Source: Tetradesmus obliquus (taxonomy: Eukaryota > Chlorophyta > Chlorophyceae > Sphaeropleales > Scenedesmaceae). Taken from it: 64,000 bases of DNA. The stretch's first letter is position 1. Each line of letters starts with the position of its first letter. The DNA is taken from contig CP126204.1 in the NCBI GenBank assembly GCA_030272155.1, positions 3,339,501-3,403,500 on the forward strand, given 5' to 3'. Shown here piece by piece: positions 34,984 to 45,004 of this stretch. The notes under the pieces are model-generated. The model made no database searches. It was given only the letters and a program-made list of their open reading frames with translations, and was not told the origin of the DNA. The position numbers and the translations under genes are program-made.

Positions 34984-36256
34984 TGACACTTTGCAGGCAA
35001 GGTCTGGCTGACCTCACTCAAGGCAGCCTGCTGGCCAACGCCTCTCTGGCGGGCCTGCATTGCAAGCCTTTGAAGTCATTAGAAGGCATTAAATGCTTTG
35101 ATAGGCATGTCGTCACTCACCACCTGCTGCTGCTGCATGCAGGCAAGGGCTGGCTGACCTCACTCAAGGCAGCCTGCTGGCTAACGCCTCGCTGGCCGGC
35201 ATTGGCAACGGCAGCATCGCACAAAGCATCATGAGCAGCGCGGTGCCCATGACACTCGCACAGGACGGTGGGTGCTGTGCAGGTGGCTGGTGTGCTTACC
35301 TAGTGCCTCAGAGACTGAGTACTCTGAGCTTGTGGAGGTCTCCAACGCTTGATATCTGTCACCCCCTTTTTTGCAAGTTCATTTGGTTTCTTGCTGGACC
35401 CTGTGAGCCTTGTCTGGCTCCTTATCGGGTGGGCCTGCGGCCCTACTTTGGTAGCTTGGTATCTTGGTAATGCTGTGCAGTGCTTGACTGTGTACTGGCT
35501 GCTGCTTGGCTGTGTGCTGGATGCCGTCCGCATTACGCCGAGCACCAGCAGCAGCACTTTGCGCATGGCACTCGCACAGGACGGTGAGGTGCAAAGGCGC
35601 AGCTGCCGCTGCTCAAAGCAGCTGGCACCTGGCTTGGGCAGCAGCTCAGCACTCCGAGGCTGCGCGAAGGTCCACTGCTGATATTCAGTGGTCGTCACAC
35701 TTCCCTTGCTGCTCTGTGCTGTGCAGGCACGCCGCAGCTGCCGCGGCTAAACGCTGTTGGCACCTGGCTAGGGCCACCAACATGCAAACCGCCTTTGTGT
35801 CATTCAGTAACAAGTCATTGTCTGCACTTCCTGCTGCTGCAGGCACGCCGCAGCTGCCGCTGCTCAACGCTGTTGGCACCTGGCTGGGGCAGCGGGTGCA
35901 GGAGGCCGTGAAGGGCGAGAGCCAGCCCGGCGGCCGCCTGGCTGGCCTGCTGAACATTGCCACTCCAAGCGGCCGCAAACTGCAGCAGGTGAGGCTGTTA
36001 TAACACAAAATGTAACAAATCATGTAAATTAGTATGACATGCTCAACATTGCTACTCCAAGCGGCCACAAGCTGCAGCAGGTGAGGCTGTTATAACATAA
36101 ACACACCAAACCATGCGGATAGCTTTCCTGGAAAAGTGAGAGCCTATTGTTTGCTGCTGCTGTTGCTGCTCAGCCCTATACCCCCACACACTCACATGTC
36201 ACCCCCATGCACCTGCTCCTGTGCCTGATCCTCAGTTGGAGGAGACCCCACTGGGC

Positions 36257-36287
<31 letters not shown>

Positions 36288-38486
36288 ATGAGGATACCCT
36301 GGGCGCTGCTGCTGCTGCTGCTGCTGCTGCCGTGCACAACAATTCACCCGTCAACACACTTCAACTGCTGCCCTTGCAACTGCCTGCACTGCCTTTCTAC
36401 AGCTGGAGGAGACCCCACTGGGCGCTGCTGCTGCTGCTGCTGGTGATGAGGAGTCACTGGACGCTGCTGCTGCTGCCGTGCGTGACATTGAGCGCATCCG
36501 GGCCTACGTGGCTGACCTGGCTCGCCTTGCAGCCGAAGTGATGGAGCATGCAGACCCTGAGGACGATGAGGAGGACGATGGTGAGCTTAGGCCTAACCTA
36601 CCTAGATTCCACTTGCAGTGCAGGCTGTAGTTGGTCTTTGGTGTATTTCTTTGGTTGTGCACTGGGCGGATCTTGCTCGCCTCGCAGCCGAAGTGATGGA
36701 GCACGCTGACCCTGAGGATGATGACGATGAAGATGGTGAGCTGTAAGGATTTAGGTCGGCTCATGGCATTGTTCTGGCTGTGCACTGGTGGCGCTGTGGC
36801 TGGCCAGCTGGCGCGCTTGGCCAGTGAGGTGATGGAGCACGTAGACCCCAAAGAGGATGGTGAGGATGAGAATGGTGAGCTGCAACGGGGCGTTCGTTGC
36901 CGCGGGGCTGTGTGTTGCAGTGTCTGTATGTCCAGTTGTAGAGGTTGCTGGGTTGTGGGCTTGACCTGGTCAGTGAGGTGATGGAGCATGTAGACCCTGA
37001 GGATGATGAGGATGAGGATGGTGAGCTGCAAACGGGTGCTTTCTGCTGTTCGTTGCAGTGTATGTACGGTTGTAGAGGTTGCTAAGGTGTGGGTTTGGCC
37101 TGACCAGTGAGGTGCTGCAGCTTGCTGACCCTGAGGATGATGATGATGAGGATGGTGGGCTGCAGCAGGGTGTTTTGTGCTGGATTGACGCTTCTGCAGT
37201 TCTGCTGGGCTGCGACCAGTTCTACTGGGTTGGCACCCAAGCATGTCTGTCATAATGACTACTATTGTCGCTGACCATGTCGGCTTGTGTGTTGACACTG
37301 CTGCAGATGAGGCTGATGATGGCTTGTGTGTTGACACTGCTGCAGATGAGGCTGATGATGGCTTGTGTGTTGACACTGCTGCAGATGAGGCTGATGATGG
37401 CTTGTGTGTTGACACTGCTGCAGATGAGGCTGATGATGGCTTGTGTGTTGACACTGCTGCAGATGAGGCTGATGATGGCGAGCAGGCTGCTGATGAGTGG
37501 GAGGATGTGGACGATGACGACAGGGCCCCTGCTGAGGTACGATCGCACCGCCTGCACTGCATGTACTGCCTTTGCAGCATGGTTTGCTGTACTGCATCTA
37601 CTGCATCTACTGCCTGCACTGCAATACTGCATGGACTGCCTTTGCTGCCATCTTGCAAGTGCTTACCTACACATCGAGGATCCTCATAGTATTTTGATTG
37701 CACTGCATGTACGCCTGCACTTTGTATCGCCTGCCGCCCCCAGGCCTGCAAGCGCAAGCTGCAGCAGGCCAGCACACCCCCACCCCTAGCCAGCTTCACG
37801 GCAACCTCCAACGGCCCCAACTTGCTCATTATCACTTGTCTTGTGCTGTTTGCATTTCATGGCCTCCCACAAGCGCAAGTTGCAGAAGGCTGGCACACTC
37901 GCCCCAGCCCCAAGCTTCACAGCCACCCACAACGGCCCCAACCTTTTCACCACTGCCTGCAATGCATGTGTTGTCTGTGCTGTACGCATTACCAGGCCTC
38001 CAAGCGTAAGCTGCAGCAGGCCGGCACCCCGCCACCGCCGGCCAGTTTCACAGCCACCCCCAACGGCCCCAACTTCTTCACTGCAGAAATTGTACTGCCT
38101 GTACTGCATGTACTGCTTCCACTGCTACCCGCAGGCCTCTAAGCGCAAGCTGCAGCAGGCTGGCACCCCGCCACCCCCAGCAAGCTTCACAGCAACTCCC
38201 AACGGCCCCAACCCCTTCACTGGCATTGCCAACGCCTTCCGCTTCATCTTCTCAAACACCTTTGACTGGTTCAGGGCGCGCGGTGAGATTCACAACAAAT
38301 AACTTGGGCGAGGCATTGACAGTCTGCTGAGGACTCAGTGCTCATAAGTTACAGTACGGGGCAATGTTGTGTGCAGATGGGTTCAGTGGAAGATGGTTGC
38401 AAAGAATGTGTAATAAAATGTACATGCGCGCATGCATTGGCTGCTGCAAGACCTGCATTGGCTGGTGTTTGTCTTGCTGAAACTCA

Positions 38487-38567
<81 letters not shown>

Positions 38568-38939
38568 GCAGGCCTGTATGGGCTGGTGCCTGTTATCGCT
38601 GACATCCGTGGTTTCCTGGCTCGCTACAACTGGATCGGCGACCTGCTGCTCCTCATTGCGACACCCGTGGAGAACTTGGTCAACGCCAACTTCTTCCCAC
38701 TGCCCCAGGTGAGAAGTGTGTGGTGCGAATTTCAAAGTGTACATTTATGCTTGCATCTGCAAACACCTGCATGGTCCTAGCCTCTCAACGTCCGTTGCAA
38801 TGTTTGTCAGCTTGAGCCCTTTTACGTTGAGAATAGGTGAGAATGTGTCTTGCATGCCTGATGCCAGCGCTGCGTTGCCTGCACGGCATTGCATAGCGAC
38901 TCACCACGCTCATCTGTCACTCGCCAACTAATTTGCACA

Positions 38940-39004
<65 letters not shown>

Positions 39005-41559
39005 ACCAACGATGACTTCACTGCGCTGGTGCGGCGCTTCTTTTCCGACTACTGCACCTACGAGGAGGTGGCCAGCTCAGCACAGGTGCGGCTGCTTATG
39101 CCACGAAATCATATGATTTGTTATGTTACATATTCACAATGCACCTATGAGGAGGTGGCCAGCTCAGCACAGGTGGGGCTGCTGATGCAATCTGTTTCTG
39201 TGACCACTGAAATGCTGGGCTAAGCCGGTTCGAGTGCAGTGCACCTACGAGGAGGTGGCCAGCTCAGCACAGGTGGGGCTGCTGGTCAAAATTTGTTGGT
39301 TTAACTGGTCAAAGTTATTGGTCAAACAATATAGTTTGATCCTGTGGGGCGCGGGGCCGATGGCAACGTTGCTATGGCTTAAATGGTAACATGATGATGA
39401 TGAATATAGTTTGATTAATCAAATTTGCTCATTCTTACGGGCTCTATCAGACGTGCGTGTATGACCGCCAGCTTATAGCCCTGGATCAGCTACCCACGAT
39501 GCTGCCGACAGCGCAATGTGGGACAATCTTGACATGCTCAGCTCATTCATTCACTGCACACTGCCATCTCAATGCTGCCTGTACTGCTTGTGTACTGCTT
39601 TGCTATTCAGGTGCTGGGCGGCTTTGTGGGCCCCAGCTTCCATATCCAGCTCAGGCCGGCCAGCTGCTACATCCCCAATGCACCACATACTGACATATGC
39701 TGCCTGCTGTGCTGGCTGCACTGCCTTTTGTGCTGCTGCAGGTGCTGGGTGGCTTTGTGAGCCCCACGGTTCCAGATCCAGCTCCAGCCCGTCAGCTGCC
39801 CCATTCACTGGAATCATTCCAGTGTACTGCTGCATTTTGTCGTTTGTTTGCTCTGACTTTGGTAATGCTTTTTGTACCGCCTTTGTACCACGTTGTTACA
39901 GGTGCTGGGTGGCTTTGTGGGCCCCACCTTCCGGATCCAGCTCAATCCCATGAGCTGCCCCATCTGCTCACATGTACTTCTGTATGTATCGTTTCTGTCC
40001 TCCTTATGTAATGCTTTTGTTACTGATTTCGTACTGCCGCAGGTGTTGGGTGGCTTTGTGGGCCCCACCTTCCGCATTGAGCTCAAGCCGGTCAGCTGCC
40101 CCATCTACGCCGACCCCGTGCTGGGCCGTAGCTACGTCAGCTTTGCTGACTGTGACCCGGCACAGCTCATCATCAGGACCACGCCACGTGAGTTACAGCT
40201 GTTTGTATCGATTGCTGATGTTTTGGTGCTGTTGATTACTGCGGCGCACAGCCTGGGTTCAGTTTTGCTGACGGTGACCCTGCACAGCTCGTCATCAATA
40301 CCACGCTACGTAAGTAGACAGATAAAAATATGTTTGGTGATGATTGCTGGTGATGTTGCGTTGCCGCTGATTGTGGCGGCGTAAAGCCTGGGTTCAGCTT
40401 CGCTGACTGTGACCCGGCACAGCTCATCATCAGGGCCACGCCATGTGAGTCTCGATCGTATTCTGATGCATGCTATCGTTGTGATGGCTGCTGATTATCC
40501 CACCGCACAGGCTGGATACCCTTCTGCAGCCAAGTACAAAGGCACTGAGAGCAAGTGGAACGAGGTGCTAATGCTGTGACCCTGTCTCTGACCTGAACCC
40601 CTGTCCTGCCTCTGCATGCATTCACCAACCCTGCAGTCACTGTGACGGAGGCATACCTGAGTACAGCGAGGTGCACGCCGTCACTGTGAAGCCAACAGCC
40701 ACGCTGCTGTACACTGCCTGCCTGGCTGCTGCTTATTCTGCAGTGACGGTGACTGAGGCCTATCTGTCAGCAGCTGAGTACAAGGGTGCTGAGTGCAAGT
40801 ACACCGCGGTGTACGGCAACAGAACGACACTGAAACCCCCTGTTGCTGTCATGCCGCCTGCCTGTCTGCTTGTTTTCTGCAGTCCAGGTGACTGAGGCCT
40901 ACCTGAGTGCTGCTGAGTACAAGGGAGCGGAGTGCAAGTACACCGAGGTGTACGGCAACAAAATGACACTGAAACCCCCTGCTGCGGTCATGCCGCCTGC
41001 TGTCTGCTTTTTTCCTGCAGTCCAGGTAACTGAGGCCTACCTGAGTGCTGCTGAGTACAAGGGCGCAGAGTGCAAGTACACCGAGGTGTATGGCATCGAC
41101 ACCAACCTCAACCTGGGCGGCGGCGCGCAGCAGTTCACCTTCCGGCGCTCCACACAGGCAAGCCAACCATGCTGCAGGATACAGCTTAATCTGATGTTTG
41201 ATTTTGATGTTTGCGTGTGGTTTGTGTTGACCTTTGACACCATTCCAACCTGGGCGAACGCGCACAGCAGTTCACATTCCGGCGCTCCACACAGGAAAGC
41301 TGGCTGATCTGGCTGCTGGTTTGTTATTATGTCATTTCTGCGTCACCTGGAACTGGGTTGCTGTGGCTGAACTGGTGACATGATGATATTCAATCAGCAT
41401 GCTGTGACAGCAGCAAACACTACAGCAGTTGTGCATCTGTCCCACTTGAGTGGGTTGCAAAGACGTATCTATCACCCACAGATGCATTGTGCTTGCTACT
41501 CGGCGTGCTCTGCAACAATCTTACTGAGCCGCCGCCACTGATGCTGCTGCTGCTGCTGC

Positions 41560-41594
<35 letters not shown>

Positions 41595-42163
41595 CCGCTG
41601 CTGCTGCTGCTGCAGGGCATTGACATCGTGCCCACGCTGATCCAGATCAACCCCGACCTGCGCTTCTTCCCCTACAGGGGCCCCGAGGGCGTGCGTGAGT
41701 AACAGGCAATTGGAAAGCAGCTGAGCCAGGCAGTTAGAAGCAGCTGAACAATGCAGTTCGAAAGCAGTCCAACCAGGCAGTTAGGAAGCAGTTGCCCAGC
41801 AGCACAGTCCACGGCAAGTACTTGTGGACCTTCTCATTCTTTTGTGCTAGATTGAGCAATGATTGCGTGCACAATTCGGCTCCAAAACCATGAACATCTC
41901 AAGCGGAGAAGCTCCCAGCACATAACTGCCAGCCAGCAGCTCATAAGTGTGTATTCAGACCATTAAACTGCCTCATATACCACACAACTCACAACCTACT
42001 ACTATCTGTGTTATGTTGTTACTTTGTTGTTATTTTTTCAGCGGACCCCGGCGCCGGCATTCAGCTCACTGCCGCCAACAACGTTGCCAGGAACGCCACC
42101 GGCACCTTCACTGACCCGCTCATCAGGCTTGAGGCACAGAATGCGGCCGAGGATGGCAACTAG
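33466..42163 (+). CDS. Secreted acidic protein, function unknown (574 aa)
   Basis: Thirteen exons join in phase: 33466-33679, 34302-34440, 35143-35267, 35843-35988, 36403-36580, 37463-37536, 38135-38282, 38572-38708, 39005-39085, 40043-40187, 41021-41157, 41616-41694 and 42042-42163. The first 29 residues are a signal peptide (LKHLLLLCVLVSPSGLLARAQA). The middle (exons 5-6) is strongly acidic (PEDDEEDD, EWEDVDDDD) with poly-Ala runs. A block with FRFIFSNTFDWFRARG and a hydrophobic DLLLLIATPVENL follows. The last third is a folded-looking, Cys-containing region (VLGGFVGPTFRIELKPVSCP, AAEYKGAECKYTEVYG, FRIELKP). I recognise no family. Destination by signal peptide is cell wall, matrix or lumen. 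Exon 11 seems to use a GC donor (41158). The first of two adjacent ATGs was taken as start. Confidence 0.75.
34051..34673 (+). repeat. Array around exon 2 of the 574-aa gene
   Basis: Acceptor-side copies (VDAFSKM.GNAY) start near 34048 and 34164; the intact exon is 34302-34440. Donor-side copies (AAQTLR.NF) end near 34534 and 34673. The longer one begins at CTCAGCTCAAGGCGATGGG. Confidence 0.85.
34735..35080 (+). repeat. Acceptor-side copies of exon 3 of the 574-aa gene
   Basis: GCAAGGSYTGGCTGACC fragments lie near 34738, 34884 and 34997; the last two follow (CTG)n tracts. The intact exon is 35143-35267. A short donor-side copy (MALAQDG with GTGAGG) lies at 35565-35588. Confidence 0.8.
35405..35462. 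repeat. Dispersed repeat, copy 1
   Basis: Shares GTCTGGCTCCYTAKYGGGTRGGCCTGYGGCCCTACTTTGG with 42241-42281, in the same orientation. Here it lies in an intron of the 574-aa gene; the other copy lies just after that gene's stop. Confidence 0.75.
36236..37163 (+). repeat. Array around acidic exon 5 of the 574-aa gene
   Basis: An acceptor-side copy (LEETPLGAAAA) lies at 36236-36340; the intact exon is 36403-36580. Four donor-side copies of the EVMEHADPEDDEED end lie near 36672-36736, 36812-36874, 36975-37020 and 37108-37155, each followed by GTGAGC or GTGGGC. Confidence 0.85.
37282..37480 (+). repeat. 39-bp minisatellite, five units, each holding a splice acceptor and exon start
   Basis: Units start at 37282, 37321, 37360, 37399 and 37438 with exact 39-base spacing and almost no differences. 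Each contains CTGCTGCAG followed by ATGAGGCTGATGATGG, the acceptor and first bases of exon 6. The last unit leads into the intact exon (37463-37536). If read through, the unit encodes a 13-residue acidic repeat (GLCVDTAADEADD). Confidence 0.95.
37742..38085 (+). repeat. Three acceptor-side copies of exon 7 of the 574-aa gene
   Basis: Copies of the KRKLQQAGTPPPPASFTATPNGPN block start near 37742, 37866 and 37997, ahead of the intact exon at 38135-38282. None reaches the FRFIFSNTFDWF part. Confidence 0.85.
38490..38569 (+). repeat. (CTG)n tract before exon 8 of the 574-aa gene
   Basis: About 26 CTG units end in CTGCCGCAG, the acceptor at 38571. Confidence 0.95.
39130..39275 (+). repeat. Two donor-side copies of exon 9 of the 574-aa gene
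   Basis: The exon end CACCTACGAGGAGGTGGCC...CACAG with its GTGSGG donor recurs near 39139-39173 and 39240-39274. The intact exon is 39005-39085. Confidence 0.85.
39608..40443 (+). repeat. Array around exon 10 of the 574-aa gene
   Basis: Acceptor-side copies (VLGGFVGPTFRI.L) start near 39611, 39741 and 39902; the intact exon is 40043-40187. Donor-side copies (FADCDPAQLII) lie near 40258-40310 and 40392-40444. Confidence 0.85.
40636..41295 (+). repeat. Array around exon 11 of the 574-aa gene
   Basis: Acceptor-side copies (VTEAYLSAAEYKGAECKYTEVYG) start near 40640 (decayed), 40741 and 40882; the intact exon is 41021-41157. A donor-side copy (NLGERAQQFTFRRSTQ) lies near 41246-41297. Confidence 0.85.
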
Positions 42164-42232
42164 ATACCTCATGAGCCCTGTCTGACTGTATACTAGGTGC
42201 TTGTGGTGGTTTGGGTTTCTGTGTGTTCTTCT

Positions 42233-42290
42233 TGGACTCTTGTCTGGCTCCCTAGTGGGTAGGCCTGTGGCCCTACTTTGGTGACTGGCA
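42233..42290. repeat. Dispersed repeat, copy 2
   Basis: Counterpart of 35405-35462, preceded in both places by a T/G-rich GGTTTCT..TTCTTGG stretch. It may be the tail of a short interspersed element. Confidence 0.75.
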
Positions 42291-43636
42291 AATGGTAGAT
42301 AGGGATGTTTCTGTTGCCAACTCCTTGGCTTGCTGGGTGCACTCGTGGAAGCAACTCGTGGCTGTGCTTGCATGCATAATGGGTACAGATTGGTGTTTCA
42401 GCCTAGCAGAGCCGCCAGCACCTGCCAGGCAGTGGCTGTGTGTTACATGTTACAAGTTCTACGCATCAGAAACAGGCGAGCATGCTTGAGCCTATGCTCT
42501 TGCGTGCGTTATTAGGCAAAGGACAAGCACGGACAGTGGCTTGTGTGCACTGCATCGAAGCTGTTGGTGGTTTGAGATGAGGCGTGAGCCGGCAAGCGGT
42601 GCCTGCTGCTTCATGTTTCTTCGGCATGATCATGTATGCCATGCGATGGAGGCTTGAGGTGCAAACAGCCGCAGTCACTGTTTGTTGACTGCAATGGTGT
42701 GCAGGAAGTCGAGTGCTGTGTTGACGTTTGTGCTGGTATGTGCACCTGGGTGCAGCCTCACCACCCTACTGGCAGCAGCAGCAGCAGCAGCAGCCTGCTG
42801 AGCATATGCTAAGTGCGGTCATACGTGTGCGCATATTGCATACTACGGTGTAGCACCTTGCTTGTGTTGGCTGTGTGCGGCACTTCAATCATGCGCAGCA
42901 CACCTCGTGATCCCCCACTTGATCTTAGTTGGATATGTCTTGGTCTCTTTCAGGATGCATCATGCAGTAGTAATCCAGGATGCGACAGTGTGGCAGCTAC
43001 AGCAGATGCCATCACAGCTCATCAACTGCAGGCTAGCGGTAGCAGTCTCTGACAAGAATAAGGTGGTGTTCTGTTTGTGATGCCATGATCGCCAATGCAC
43101 CGCCTGGTTCAACCACTCACGGTTCAACCGTGAGGCTGGCTAGTGAATTGTAAGTTGCTGGGCGGGCGCTGCTTCCTGCTTCCAATCAAGTGATTTCTAC
43201 GAGTTTGACCTCTGACTTGTAGTAGAGTGCACACCGGGTTTTGCTTGGTGGCACACCCGGATCACGGAGCACAGCAGCGGCGGCCACTGCTTCAGCAACT
43301 GCCACCGGGATCGGAATTCTGCCACCACGATTGGGATTTCTGCCATCGGAATATCGGCCACTGGGATCGCGGAGTAGAGCAGTGGCGGCCGCTGCTTCAA
43401 TTGCATCCAGCATGCAGAGAAACTGTAGCAATTGAGCAAGTAGTTTCCGTTGCAACGGCGCACGGCTAGAGGCTCCATGCACGGTGCATCACTTCATGAA
43501 CTGCATGCACCCCGTCGACATTGCCTGAAATTGAGATACTTCACCACAGCAGCCGCAACAGTTGGCTCAAGCTGCAAGGCCGTGCCACATACTCAGCTAA
43601 GGCGAGGGATCACACAAGACACAACAACTCCAGACT

Positions 43637-43951
43637 ATGCCAAAAAAAACAGCAGCAGTACATATGTTCTATTATGATATGATCACTTTTATGAAGCAGG
43701 CACCTGCTTTGGTGGCTGCTTTTGTGCACTGCTGCTATCTGATGCGGTGTCACCCGGACACTGATCCTGAGGTCCTTCTGTCCTGTCAGGCTATTGCTCA
43801 AGTTATTGATGATGCTGATGAGTTTTTTTTTTCTGCGTTTTCTTCTGACGGCTGGGATGATGTTGAGTTGTTCTTCGATGTTTCCTCCCCCTATGAGCCT
43901 CTCGTTGGCTCCTGTCTGGGGTTCCCACTCCTCGTTGAGTGGAGCATGTAA
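43637..43951 (+). CDS. Small intronless open frame (104 aa) with an (ATGTA)n tail; possible retroelement remnant
   Basis: Open from ATG to a stop that overlaps the microsatellite GTAATGTAATGTAATG (43948-43969). The predicted protein is acidic and rich in Phe (VIDDADEFFFSAFSSDGWDD). It matches no family I know. A short frame running into a simple-sequence tail is how 5'-truncated non-LTR retrotransposons end, so this may be such a remnant rather than a gene. Confidence 0.3.
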   Translation: MPKKTAAVHMFYYDMITFMKQAPALVAAFVHCCYLMRCHPDTDPEVLLSCQAIAQVIDDADEFFFSAFSSDGWDDVELFFDVSSPYEPLVGSCLGFPLLVEWSM

Positions 43952-44706
43952 TGTAATGTAATGTAATGTCTATTGTTTAACGCACACATGCAGTACAACA
44001 GCATGCTTTGCTGCAAATATCAGGCCAGGTTCATGGATCAGCTTAGACACTGCCATGATCTGAATTGTGTTGGCCCAGCGGCATGATCGTAGTGCACCCA
44101 CGCCAAAACAACCCAGGTGCACCCACACTACACCATGGCACAAAGTGTCACCACCGTAACGCATTGCAGCAGGATACATCAGCCGCAGGCCTAGACGAGA
44201 CACAGCTGCACACCGCTCCTTGCATGGGGATTTGGCTGCATACGAGCAGCATCTCCCTGCACACAACCCGTGCTCTGTTTGGGCTGCCAGCTGCAATAAA
44301 ATGCAATGCATTCTGAATATGAGCAGTGCATGCATATGCACACGCCGCAGCCATGCGGCATGGCCATTGACAGTTCATTTCCATTTCTGGGCTCAATCCC
44401 CAGGGGCTGGAAGTCCGAGCGCCCTGCAAATACTAGTCACGACTGCAACATTCTGCCATCACGCAACCTCCTTCGATGTTCAAAAGCCTTGCTTGAGCAG
44501 GAGCGGTGCAGGCTGCAGTGTGCATGCATGCACACATGCATGCATAAATCAAACACATGCACACTTCATTGCATGCACAGTGCGCTGGACTCAGCACCAT
44601 GCACGGCTGCCACGCGGCCAAGGTGCAAGTCACTCTGACAGCAGCAGCCCAACAGCCAACTTTGAATATTCAAGATTTGAGCTGTGCTAACTCGAATAAT
44701 GAAAAA

Positions 44707-44792
44707 TCAGCAGTCGGAGCCCTTGCCGTCCAGCTCCTTCGCCCACTTAGGGTTTTGCGCGCCCAGGTTAGCGCAGAACAGCGCCTTGCCTG

Positions 44793-44825
<33 letters not shown>

Positions 44826-44952
44826 TGCCGTGACTAGCATGGTTTCAAGGAATGCTGCAGGCAAGCTCCTAGAGGCGGCTGGACTGAGCATGAGCAGCGA
44901 ATAGGTAGGAGAAGTCAGGTGCCCGCAAGTGTGGCACCATATGTAAGCAGCA

Positions 44953-45004
<52 letters not shown>

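Larger units (their letters stand above)
42164..44706. other. Spacer between the 574-aa and 234-aa genes
   Basis: Apart from the dispersed repeat at 42233-42290, a short CAG run near 42773-42793 and the possible retroelement remnant at 43637-43971, I see no gene. The stretch 44300-44600 is rich in TGCATGCA-type alternating sequence. Confidence 0.4.

Noticed and set aside
36504..37835. 443-codon minus-strand open frame opposite the 574-aa gene
   Set aside because: It is low-complexity and includes the reverse of the 39-bp repeat (period divisible by three). The plus strand has a phased exon model with proper splice sites.
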